43,760 bases of DNA. It comes from Acanthaster planci (Eukaryota; Echinodermata; Asteroidea; Valvatida; Acanthasteridae). This document shows, in pieces, positions 1-12,700 of the stretch (its first letter is position 1; every line of letters starts with the position of its first letter). The stretch covers positions 435,247-479,006 of the forward strand of contig NW_019091426.1 in assembly GCF_001949145.1 (NCBI RefSeq), in the 5' to 3' direction. Under the pieces are notes generated by a model, which was given only the letters and a program-made list of their open reading frames with translations, did no database searches and was not told the DNA's origin. The translations under genes were made by a program, and so were the position numbers.

Positions 1-654
1 AAACAAGTTGTTGGATTTGGGAGTGTTCAGGGATAGTTGAGATTGACATTACATTTTCCCGTGTTCATTTTGAAGTTCTATTTTGACTTTGATTAATTTT
101 AAAAGATGGCATACTGTGCCACAACAGTAACCTTGAAATCATGATTTAAAAGTATTATATTACACCATTACTTGCTTTTTCTATTATTAGTCTTTGTGTA
201 TGTTTTTGGGGTTTGTGACTGAATTCTTGGTCATGTAATCATCAATCTTATTTGCTTTATTCATGATTGGGATTTTGTATCTTTCTTAACAGTTTTGATT
301 TGTTAAACAAAATTGTTTGTTAAATGTATCCTCACGTACGTGTTATGTTTGATGGAAAGTGTTACACAGCTGTCTGTACAGTTCTGCTTCAAATGTCAGT
401 CTTACTCACATTACCTCGTTATTTTTGCAGATGTTCTCAACTTCTGCAATTTTTTGTCTGTTCAATTCCTTTTTGTTCATGTTGCAGTAATTTTAAAATT
501 GTGCTTCAGTTTTTTTCTTACGCTATGCTTATTTTGTTGTTCCAGTTGTTTCAATGTTAATTTCTCGACTTTTATCTGAAAGATTGTAATGTTCTATTTG
601 TAAAGAAAGTTTGTGTTTTTGATTTTTGGAAATTTTTTTTTATTTACATTTCAG
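1..654 (+). other. CNOT1 intron (5' end outside window)
   Basis: AT-rich sequence ending in a T-rich tract and TTTCAG just before the first recognisable exon. Short open frames here give hydrophobic, low-complexity peptides with no CNOT1 similarity. I see no exon, RNA gene or repeat in it. Confidence 0.7.
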
Positions 655-762
655 CCAATGTGGACAACACTGCGACATGAGCTCATCTCCACCTTAATGC
701 CCATCTTCCTTGGTAATCATCCCAACTCTGGCATCGTGCTGCACTACGCATGGCATGGACAG
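655..762 (+). CDS. CNOT1: CNOT1 exon: N-terminal HEAT region
   Basis: 36 whole codons, phase 0 at both ends, starting [16 protein letters not shown] and ending LHYAWHGQ. This matches the vertebrate stretch around [17 protein letters not shown]. Acceptor TTTCAG, donor GTGGGA. Confidence 0.9.
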
Positions 763-3700
763 GTGGGAATTTCCTCTCTCACTCATTGAGCCAGTTCAGT
801 ATTTCAAAAGGGCCGAGGTCATTGGAGAATAAAGCAGATGTACGAGTTGGTGTTTGGCTGCACTGAGAGAGCAGACCTCAGATATGCATATTACTGTTCC
901 CTGAATGACCTCAGATGTGCTTCTTTTTGCGTGGAATACCAAACTAGCTCATTGGCCGTTACTGTAATTCCATTGATTTTTTAATTACAGACAATACTTA
1001 ACTGCTGTCTGATAAATTTGGACTTTGGAGTGATTTAAAATGCTGTCAAGGTATTCCTCGGAAAACATGCAGACAAAGTTACAGTACTAGACCTGCGTTT
1101 CCTCAGGCAGTTTGGAAGATTGTGCAACAGTGGTTGAGGAAAAGACAAACTTGTGAACATCTCAGCTCTCACCACTGGAAACCGTTAAAAAAATCAAATA
1201 AAGCGGTGGAGAGCCCAGCAAGCCGTTTAAGATATGGTGTCAGAAGATTTTTAAACGTACGACATTTGTCTGATTCCTGATGCAGGGTCAGTCGGTGACC
1301 ATCCGTCAGATTGTGATGCACTCCATGGCGGAGTGGTACATGCGAGGGGAGAACGACCAGACTCGTCTCTCCCGCATCCTGGACGTGGCCCAGGACCTCA
1401 AGGCTCTGTCTCTGCTCCTCAACGCCACACCCTTTGCCTTTGTCATTGACCTGGCCTGCCTGGCGTCCAGGCGGGAGTACCTGAAGCTTGACAAGTGGAT
1501 GACGGACAAGATCAGGGAGCACGGGGTGAGTCTCTCTCAGGTCGACCCCTGACTGTCTCAGCTCTTGCAAAATGTACCGAAACTTGAAAATCCCCCAAAC
1601 TTGGCCGTGATCAGTTGTAGGAATTACTTTGATTTATCAAATGTCAACATACGATAGATGACATAACTAATGATGGTTTCTGTGGACGGTTTCAAGCAAC
1701 TTATGATGGGTTGAGTGCATCGTAACTTTCAGGCAACGCATTGTAACATACAGGTGAAATTGGGTCAGGGTAGCACTATAATTGTCTTGTCAGAGCATTT
1801 TTAAGGAGAGCAGTGAAACAATATTTAAATCTGAAAATTAAATCACTGAAGGTAAATGAACTCACAACTTGACATATGTTATGGGAGAGGGAATTTGAAA
1901 ACTGAAAATAGCTTGAGAACATTACACACTTGAAAGCTCACCTTGCCAGTCCAGTTGTCCGCGATGCAAATTGTCTACCATTTCGATATTTTGAAACATT
2001 TTGCAAGGAAAGGCCATTCGCTTTTCACTGAATATGTGATAACTATTTATTCACATAGAAAATATGTACAGTTCCTCTCATTGTTATGAAATTATGGAGA
2101 TCTCCACTTCCTTTAAGATGATTTTTGATGAAACGAGTCATTCCATCAACCATAAATCGATCCGAGCATAGCTTTCTGTTGTAGGTCCTATTGTGAATCT
2201 TAAGCTTTGACGGGTTTGGTAGATTTTACCGCTGAAGTAACAACCCCCCCCCACTCTTTCATGTGCTTCTTGTTTAGGAGCCCTTCGTCCAGACCTGCGT
2301 GACATTCCTGAAGCGCCGCGCCCCCCAGGTGATAGGCGGCCTGGCCCCAGAGCCCAAGGAACTACCAGGGGGAGGCAAGACGGGCGTCCTGCCTCCAGAG
2401 ACCATAGGCACCATGCTGGCCTGTCTGCAAGCCTGCGCAAGGTGCAGAGACAAAAACTGTTGTGCTTAATAACCAGTTAACAGGTTAACCGCTTCCTGCC
2501 GGGGAATATGTCAATGTTGATGATGATGGGGTGGGATATTTATCATTTTTTTTCCCGTTTTTCAAAATTCTTTAAAAATTCCTTTTCTTCACTACTGGAC
2601 ACTTACAAACACGTGAAGGCATGTCTGGTGTCCATTCTAGCCAGACAGACAAAATCTATTGACGCCTGAGTATATCAGCCAGTCCTGCTGCCTTGTAAAA
2701 AGGCCAGATTGTGTGGTGTAGCCTAATATTCTTTTGTTCACGAACCTGGCTCAGTGCACTGCTGACCTCTTTTCAATAGGGGCCAGATTAGCATGCAGCA
2801 GTGCTGTGTGGCTCATCGCTGTGGTGGTGGAGCGCTTTTGTTCCTGGTGGTAATCCGCTCGCTCTCAATGCCCCAAACTGTGATATACGGTTTCAAAACA
2901 AGGCTGGATTACTTTTGAGAGTGAAAAAATGTCGGTAATTCCCAGCAGCCTGGTCTTTTGTTCGGAGTACGGTCTTTTGTTACAAGGCCCTGTTCCCTTT
3001 GTCCGAGTTCGGAGACCCTGGCCACGCATATAAAGCATACGTGTCCAGATCCGGAGTCCCCGGCAGGAAGTGGTTAATTGCTTTTCAGGAGCAAAGCTTT
3101 TGCAATGTTCCCCTTTGAAATAAAAAGCAGAATATGTTAATACGTACATCAGCCTGTCGGATTAAAAGTAATCAGAGGTGTTTAGGGCCAGGCTTCATGT
3201 AAACTGTGATTACTTTCTCTATCACTACACAAAGGCTTGCTTTGATTCGTCTGTTCACAGTTTTTTAGTTTTTTAAATCACTTTTGATGTAGTTTAATTG
3301 TCCTGATGATCTTTAAAGCCCTTATTCTCATATAACTCATTTTAGAACAAGCAACATTTCAAAGTGTAACACATCATGGCAACAGTGGAGGTCTCTTGTG
3401 ACACAAGTTACAATCGGATGTATCTCACTTTCAAAATTCAGACTTGTCATTGTTATTGAGTTCGAAACTGTGTCATCAGCAGAAAAGAGTACTAAATTTT
3501 GCATTAATTGTGTAAAGATGTTAATGGCTGTTAGTCATGATGCTTTGGTTTATTGCTTGCCCCTGATAGTTCGGTTGCCCCTGAGCTAGCCGATACCATC
3601 ATGACCATGGTAGCCAACTGCTCCAATCTCCTCAAGTCCAGGCCACCGCCGGGCGTCATCAAGTCCCAGGTTGGCATCTCGTCACTCTCCCCTGGCATAG

Positions 3701-6700
3701 GACCTCAGGTTAGCACGGCGCCAGCTTCCCTTTTGGTTGATTGATTGGTTTGATTTGTAAGAGGGATGTCATTTTTGTTCAGAGCTCTGTCTCAGAAGAA
3801 GGTCGGGTTTTTGAGGAACTGGTTTCAGAGAGATGGCCTTTTAAAATTTGATTAAGAAGTGACTGAATTTTTGTTCAGGATAAATTTTGGCCCTCTTAAG
3901 AAGTTTATGAGTACTGTATATGTAATTAATGTATAGATCAAGAATGCACTCTGTACGTGGCATGTGCTCTGTGGCAATTTGCATGGATTTGTCATGAAGA
4001 ATAAGAGTTGTTGAGAGAGCTCTTAACGATCAGTGTTGATGTCTGACTTTATAAACTGTATTGGCAGTGCCATAGCATTTGAAAAAGGGGTAGGTAGGTA
4101 GGTTAAGTTGTGGGCTTTTTAACTTTGTTCTGTGTTGTTCATAGATGGAGGCAATGGGTGGCATGTCTGGACTTGGCAACACGACACCGACCACTCCTGG
4201 AATCCACAACTTCCCAAACAATCCTCTCAGCTCCGCCTTCGGTAACATCCAGTCAGCGGCTGCTGCAGCTGGCTCTCAGAAGCCGTTCCCTCCCTTGACT
4301 GGGGGGACAATGGGCGGCAGCTCACTGGGTGGAAGTGCCCTTGGTAGCGGGAGTCTAGGGTCCAGCAGTCTGGGTGGAGGGTTGGGGTCAGGGGGTCTGG
4401 GCTCCTCGGGATTCGGAGGGGGCTTAAGTGCCAATGGGCTGGGCGCGGGCTCCGGGAGCAGCCTTGGGGGCAGTCTTGGGAGCGGGTTCGGCAGCAACTC
4501 CACCGGAGGGTTTGGCAGTGGTTCCAGCCTGGGCGGCAGCTTTGGGGGAAGCTCGGCCGGTGGCTTCGGATCCAGCTCGGGCTCGGGTCTTGGTGGAGGG
4601 TTTGGGAGCTCCTTGGGGAGCGGGCTTGGCGGGGGACTCGGTGGGGGGTTGGGCTCTGGTGGGCTTGGAGGAGGCCTGGGTGGGAGCCTAGGGAGCGGGT
4701 TTGGGAGCGGCCTGAGTGGCGGCTTAAGCAGTGGACTAGGGGGAACGTTAGGAGGTGGGCTGGGTAGTGGTCTCAGTGGTGGACTAGGAGGTGGTCTTGG
4801 AGGTTTGAGTGGAGGCACCAACATCCAATCAAACCCACATGGTAAGACTTAGCACTGATCTCAAGGGGTCATTTCTGCATCATTTGCGAAGGGACTTGAT
4901 GGTTAATGCAAAGCTGTTGTAAAATGTTGTCAGAGTGATATAGATGTTGTAATGTGATCTTAAATGTTACATTTTTATTGATCATTAATATACTCTGAAC
5001 GCAGATACATGCTTGAAAGCAAACATGAAGCAGATCCGATGCCATGAAACATTAGCACAAAATCCCTTTTGTCCGTCAATGACAGAACTTCGAGGAAACA
5101 GTACCCTTCCATCTGTAGCAGGGGACCCCTTCGGCAGGCAAGCAGGTAGCAGTACGCCCGGATCAGGGTTTGGGAACCAGACCCAACCTGCCATCAACCA
5201 GCCAGCCAAGTCCAACACTGGTGCCATCAAACCAGGTTAGTTTCAGATGACTACCTTGGTTTTGGTCATTCGAACTTTTAACAAGGAGGTATAAACCTGC
5301 CCTGCCACATAAAAAAAAGTAAAAATAAATTTCACCTTTCCGTCAATTTTGACAAACTGATGTATGATTTGGGATAAAAGTGTAATGTTATTATTTTTTT
5401 ATTTAAAATTCCACTGACATTTTTGCTTAGAAATTTCTAAAATCCCCCCAAATCCTTCATTGCATATTCATCCTGTCACACCTTCCATGCACTTCAATTT
5501 CCACTGCACAGAGCCTTATGTTCCCCATTTGTAAGATGAAGGGTTTGCAATGCAACAAGGAAATCTTGTGTTTCCTTTTTATTTGTCACATTTTCCCCCT
5601 CTCGTTTCCTGTCCAGGTGACATCTCCAACATCTGGCCTGAGCTGAGCCAGACCTTTGCACAGGAAATCGACGACGAGGCCAACGGCTACTTCCAGCAGA
5701 TCTACAACCAGCCGCCCAATCCCGTCATGTCGGTGGACGAGGTCCTGCAGATGCTGAAACGATTCAAGGACTCACAAGTCAAGAAGGAGAGGGTGGGTGC
5801 CGGGAACAGCTCGACTAGAATGTGTAGTCCAAGACGTGATTTTGATCGCGTGGGGAATTTGTGAAGTTGTACTTGTTATGGGAGGTGGAATGAATGGGGA
5901 TGAACCTGCCTTTATTTGTACTTCTGGGGATTACGCCACTTCTTTTAAAATCTTTTTTTAATGCTTAACCTCGATGATTTTGTGAAACAGTGAGTTGTGC
6001 AATCTTTGACACCAGGTCTGCCAAATTTGGATATGTCCCGATCTTGCAGGCCGTCAAAGCGTTGACATTTTTGGACTGCTTATAGGGAAAGGTACTTGGT
6101 CTCTGTTGGCGATTTTGAAGTACTGACGATCGCACCTGTTTGTCCAACGGGCGAAAGCTTTGTGGATGTGCAAAGCTCGGGTGTCAGTATGTTGAAGATG
6201 TCCATTCACAGTTGGACATTGGAAAGGAAATTTTGGGCAGAATGTATCTTTCCTTCCACCTGCCTCTAGCTATTACAAGAATGGAACTCAGTGGAAGTAA
6301 ATGGTGTGCTAAGGTGTGTCGGGCTTTGTTCGATATGTTTCTGTTGCAGGAGGTCTTCATGTGCATGCTGCGTAACCTTTTTGAGGAGTACAAGTTCTTC
6401 CCCCAGTATCCAGAGAGAGAGCTTCTCATCACGGCTTGTCTCTTTGGCGGCATCATTGAGCAGGGACTAGTGACGTGAGTCCAGATTCCCTTAAATGTGC
6501 CCAAATTTGTAAGAGAGAGTTTGAGCGTTCCAGTAGTCATTACTAGTTGACTCTTTGTATCTGAGGCTATGTTCAAATCAACTGGCTGAGGCTACGACTT
6601 GTGTACTCACCTACAGGACGTAGCTTAAGCCGCTAGCTAGTGACTTCCTTAGGCATCCATGTTAGTTTCAACAGCAGCCATAACATTTCCATGTCGCCTT

Positions 6701-9700
6701 ATACTAAAAATGTGTGCTAGGAACAAGGTATTTGTTATTCTGTGTTGTTTACGTCGTTTCCAAGTGTTGGAATGGTGCCCTCTTATGAAAATATGCCTGA
6801 GCACAGTTTAATTTTGGAACCGTGGCAGGTACATGGCCCTAGGTATCGCCCTTCGCTACGTCCTAGAGGCTCTACGTAAGCCCCACGGCAGCAAGATGTA
6901 CTACTTCGGCATTGCAGCGCTGGATAAATTCAAGACGCGCCTGAAGGACTATCCCCAGTACTGCCAGCATCTCTCCGCAATTCCTCACTTTGGGGAATTC
7001 CCGCAACACCTGACGGAGGTGAGTCCGAGACCAGTGGCTGATTTACCAGTACTCGGCTCTTTCTTTAACTTGAGCTTTAAAGCAAGTCCAGCATCATTTT
7101 TGGATAATGCCCCAAAGTCTGGTCTTGCATTTGCCAGTTTGACATTTCCTCAGCAGAAACTGGAGTTGCCTTGAGTTGGATGGTTTCATCATGGGCGATT
7201 TAAGGTACAAAACTTGATCCCAAAGCCCAAGTTGGAGATATACCCAAAATTTGAAAATTCCCTGTACTCTTACGTTCAAAGATGTTATTCTTCTCCAGAT
7301 CCGTTTACTGTCACCAAAGTCATAAACCAATGTGTACTTGTAAACAAAACTGCTTATTATGTTAACTGATTTAAACTTGGCCAAGCGGCACCCAATTGAC
7401 CGATTCGATGACGCCATTACTGCGGTGTCCCCGTAACTCAGGCACGCATTCCTAGGCTTGACAAGCAGCTGATTTTGGTTAGCAGTGCACTCCCCTTGGC
7501 TGATGAGGAGGCATTCAGTGTGCATCTCTTTTGTTCACGCGCTTGGGGACACCGCAGAAATGGCTCCTGATTCTTGTCACCGGATCGGCCTATGGTGTGC
7601 CGTGAACTCTCTCTATATGTGGATATTTGTGTTTACAGTGAACCTGCAAGCGCCAAGTGGTTTTGTAGGTCCCCTACATCTCTTGACAGCATTGTGTCTG
7701 TAGAATCTTCAATCTTCCTTATATTGAATGCAATAAATAGTATACCTTATTTATTCTGGCATTGTTGCCTTGTGATGATCAAGTAAACTCCTTTGCCGTT
7801 TTTTTAGGAAGTTTCCTATTCTCCCAAAATACTGCACTGTAGATTCTAACTAAATAGAAGACATGTTACTCTTATCAAAGCTGATCAGCCTGAAACGGTG
7901 GTTTGGGAACTTGACGTTTTCTTTTGTAGTATGTCCAGTTTGGTGTGATGTCTAGAGATCCACCTCAGCGCGTCCCTACACCCTCCAGCACGGCGGCCAC
8001 GACAGCATCAACGGCCGCCACGGTTGTCGCCACCACGCTGTCCACCTCAAACGCCACCAGCACGGCCCCCACCACAACCACCGCCGCGGTCACCAAGCCT
8101 GCTACCAAGGCCGGCACAACAGCGGTAAGTCAGGGCTCCAGAGAAACGCAACCTTTGAAAACCCGTCTCATGTCCGAGGATTGCAAGTCTCTCTTTGTGC
8201 GTAGTTTTCAGAAGCTTCTGTGTCATTAACCACTCAGCAAAAGTATTGTTCCACGTCACACTTGTCTCAGGCAACTCGGCTCGAGCAAACACAACACAAA
8301 TTGTTTGAAATAGGGTTTGGTTGGTGTAGTGAGTTTCAGTCAGTGATGCACCCGTTCCTTGCTATGGTCCATTTAAACCTGTGGTGGCTTGTTGACAAAT
8401 ATTTCTGTGTGAGGATTATGGGCCAACAGCTTTTCTCGGTATCCAAGCACTTGATATAAAAAAGCAAAATATTTTGCCGAAGCTGTTGGTCTCACTTTTG
8501 CCTTCAGGGACATGAGTAAAAATAATAAAAGGATAAGATTTACAACTTTTTTAGTAAATGTGATAAAATGAAATGATTTGAAATGACCATAGTTTTTCTC
8601 CCTTTTCCAGCCATCCATTGCCAACACAACCAACATCGACACCCTCTTGGTGGCTACACCCAAGGACGAGGTTATTAATGAGCCTCCAGAGAGTGTGCAG
8701 GACAAAGTCGCTTTTATCTTCAACAATCTCTCCCAGTCCAACCAACCACAGAAGGTGGGTGTGTCAACGAACTGTTTAAATGTTGCCCGAGTGAAACCCC
8801 AGCCCTATCATGCTTGCCCTCTTAACCGGTTAAGGAGTCGGCAACGTCAATATGGAGTCTTACAAATTCCAAAAGAATTCTCACTAAAGTTTTACTTCAA
8901 GACGTTCACTTGTATTGATTATTGTGGTCTTGATTTTTTTTTTTTCTGCTTCGGTTTTAGTGTGAGGAGTTGAAGGAACTGATCACGGAGGACTACCTCG
9001 AGTGGCTGTCCCAGTACATGGTCATGAAGCGGGCCAGCATCGAAATGAACTTCCACCCCCTCTACTCCAACTTTGTGGACCAGCTCAAGAAGGGAAACTT
9101 GAATGACCTCTTGATCAAGGAGACACTGAGGAACATCGAGGTGAGTCTGGTGCCTGGTGTTCCCTCTTATGGGTACTTATAACAAAGGGATAGTTGAGTC
9201 TGGTATCTTCTCCATGGGAACATTTTGGCCGTTTCTCGTAGTTTGGTTTTGTCTCCAGCTCTGTCTTCAGGCCTTGGCTTTGTGAATTGGGGCTTGCCAA
9301 AAAACTAGGAACATCTGTCCATTGTCTGCATCAGGAACATCAATTACTGTTGTGTAATGACCAAGGTTGCAGTTCTCTTTTTTGTGTGGTTTTAAGCACT
9401 GAAGTCACTGAAGTGAACTGTGGTCTTGGTCACTGAACCACAGTGTTCTGTCGAGTCTGGTGCATAATTTGGTTTATACTAATTTGTGTGAAAGGATATC
9501 ATTGTTTTGGGTACCCTCATAGGAAACAATTAGTCAGGTGTCTGATGTTCTTGTTTAGAACATACTTGAATCTGCATTGAAATTGTATCCTCTTTCTTTT
9601 CATTCATGGAAATTTTCAGGTTGACAGCTTCTTTCATCTGTGCCCCGTAAGTGTTAGATGTAGACAATTTAAGTCACTAAGCTGAATTCTTGCCGCCTCT

Positions 9701-12700
9701 GTAGGTCTTGCTCAGCTCGGACAAGAGTGATGCCAACTTCTCCGACCGTACCCTCCTGAAGAATTTGGGCCACTGGCTGGGGATGCTGACGCTGGCCAAG
9801 AACAAGCCCATCTTACAAATCGTAAGAATTCCTTGAGGTTTCCTTCTGTCGGACATTCCTTCTAGAATGTTCCACTGAGAACAAGAAGTGTTTCCAATGT
9901 GTGCCAAGCTTAAAAAGGCTACATGTAAATTGGTGCTCATGTGTTTAGGCGAGTATTCCCAGACAGGAACATCTGAATGATGTGAGATCCAAAATGGAAC
10001 AATTTGTCTCCTTGTCTTCTCAGCGGAACATCCTAAGCAGTTCTATAAGAATTCAACCAAATTGGAGATAAATCCTATTTGGACAGTTTTGCTGATACAA
10101 AGTGTTAGATCTAACTTTTAAGAAAAATCATACAGTAGGGCTTAGTCAGTTCAAATAGTCGATAGTTGATGCTGGACCTGAGATTTGATTGAACATTTAT
10201 GGCAAATTATTGGTCAGTCCAGTGAAATAACACATTTTATTCATTACAGTAACTTAGAAGCTATAGGAATTCAACCAAATTGGAGATAAATCCTATTTGG
10301 ACAGTTTTGCTGATACAAAGTGTTAGATCTAACTTTTAAAAAAAATCATACAGTAGGGCTTAGTCAGTTCAAATAGTTGATTGTTGATGCTGGACCTGAG
10401 ATTTGATTGAACATTTATGGCAAATTATTGGCCAGTCCAGTGAAATAACACATTTTATTCATTACAGTAACTTAGAAGGAGAACATTTTAATATGGAGCT
10501 TATCAAAGCAGTTTTGTGACAAAGAAAGCTGAGGTTTTTCCCCTTCTTATGTCATTGTGTTGGTTTTACAAATGTTCAAATCAAAACAGAAATGTTCAAA
10601 TATTTGATAATCGTTGGAAATACTTGTCTGTCGGCACTTGCCTATATTATACTGAATTGTGAATTGCTCCCAGTGAAGATCCACTACCGCTGCCACATTA
10701 TTACTGTAGTTTGTTAGACTTGTGAGCATCGTACTCCCTTCTCCCCCCCCCCCACTCGACCAGGACCTAGACCTGAAGTCCCTGATCCTGGAGGCCTACC
10801 ACCTGGGCCAGCAAGAGCTGCTCTACGTGGTGCCGTTCGTGGCAAAGGTCATGGAATCCTGCCACAAGAGCCGGGTCTTCAAGCCACCCAACCCCTGGAC
10901 CATGGCCATCATGGGCGTGCTGGTGGAGCTCCACCAGGAGCCCAACCTCAAGCTCAATCTCAAGTTTGAGGTGGAGGTGCTGTGCAAGAACATGGGCCTG
11001 GATATTGCTGTGAGTTTATGTTTTTTTCTGTGGGTGTTTTTGACCACCTGCTGTCCTAGAGGGATTTTTGTAAGTTCAAACTTGGCGCAGTGCATGACAT
11101 TTTAGCAAAGGTAGACTTGATTCAAGTCAACCATCACTGATCAAGTCACAAGTTAAGTCACAAGTTTCTAGAGGAATTGTGACAGAGGCACCTCTTAGTC
11201 ATCATTTTATCTCATCACGTATATCCAGACTTTAAATTGGATTTTGGTCAGAGCGGTGATAGCCATAATGCAGATCATCTGATTACTTATTAACCCTCCT
11301 ATGCTGAAGTCACTCTTTGGGTCACTTGGTAAACACCTCAAAGAAGCACAGCTGTGTGGTGTTGTGCACTGCACCAAATGTCCCTCACAGGAATATCAGA
11401 TTGCACTTTTGTGCTGCCTAACAACTGTGCTTCACTGTTTCATGTGCATCATTGTGCAGTAAACCAAATGCAGTGAAGAGAACTGCATAAAAGACCCTGG
11501 GTCATTTTGTGCTGGCAATCTACTGTGTACACACTGAACCTATGCATGTTTGAGTTCCATATAGAAAATACATGCTCACCAGTGACTGTGGGCATTTGTG
11601 CTGTAAAACCAAAGGAGGGTTAATCCTAACCATGCTTAACCCAACAAGGTTATGCAGGATTTCAATGGTCCCTAGGGGGTTAGGGTTAATCAATAAATAC
11701 TGCAATCTATTAGTTTATTTACTTTCAGTTCCATCAAATGAATGCAAGAAAAAAGATTATAAGAGAACACTTGAAAGGTTTCACCTCAAAACAACTTATG
11801 TATAAACCATACAAAATGTTCATCTGTGGGTTCTATATTTAAGTCTAGCCCTTTTTGGCACTATTTAATATGTTACCTCTCTTTGAAAGATTGCTGGTTT
11901 GTGTTTTGAAAAAGCAATGAGATTTCCACCTTAACAATGGGTCAAGATTCCATCGTAATATTTCTGCTTTACTGTAATTTGTGGTTGCCAGGATGTCAAG
12001 CCGAGCAACTATCTCAGGGATTATGCCAACCTGGCGCATCTCAAGGAGAAGCTCTCAGGTTCCAAGAAGGGGATTGAGGAGCCAAAGGCTGTCCCTGTAG
12101 CCCAGCAGGCCAGTGTGCCCCCCAACACCAGCACGCCGGTGCCCACCAGCACCGGTTCCATGGCCTCCCTGGTGACGGACACCATGCCCACTCCGGCCAT
12201 GTCCACCGTGACCACGCCAACAGTGGTCCCGACCTCGGGTGCGCCCGCTACACCCCAGACGGCCACTCCCGTGCCCCAGTTCAGCTTCCACGATCTGAAC
12301 ACAACATCACTGTCTGGGGTGGCTCCTCACATTGCCATCAATGCGCAGGTGAGCGCTGAAGTGAAAGAAATGTCAGACTTGACGTTTGTCGTTCTGCACA
12401 TTACCAGTATGTGTGTTTGCTGTTCACTGAAAACGGAAGAAAGATTTTCTCTGTGATGGAACCGGTTCGCGAAGGATTGCTGTCTAATATTTCATTGAAC
12501 TAAGTATAGTGGAGTATATAATTTGATTGTTGATTAAACCATACCAAAAGTGCTTATTAGTTGGATAAAAAAGACAAAAAGGAAACGACTAAATTTCCCA
12601 AATGTCCGGTAGTCCTTCACACTCATTGATCGCCTACTAATACCTCTTCCCTAAAGCCATCTGTTGATTTCCTGTGCCTGACCATGTGAAACCCAATAGA

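Noticed and set aside
4276-4824. 182-codon antisense Pro-rich frame
   Set aside because: Mirror image of the Gly-rich CNOT1 exon. It has no splice or start support and its composition is dictated by the sense repeats.
7760-7890. Possible C/D snoRNA (GTGATGA near 7772, CTGA near 7888)
   Set aside because: Boxes are about 115 bases apart with no internal C'/D' pair and only a weak closing stem.
8047-8292. Antisense Gly-rich frame
   Set aside because: Complement of the Thr/Ala-rich CNOT1 linker exon.
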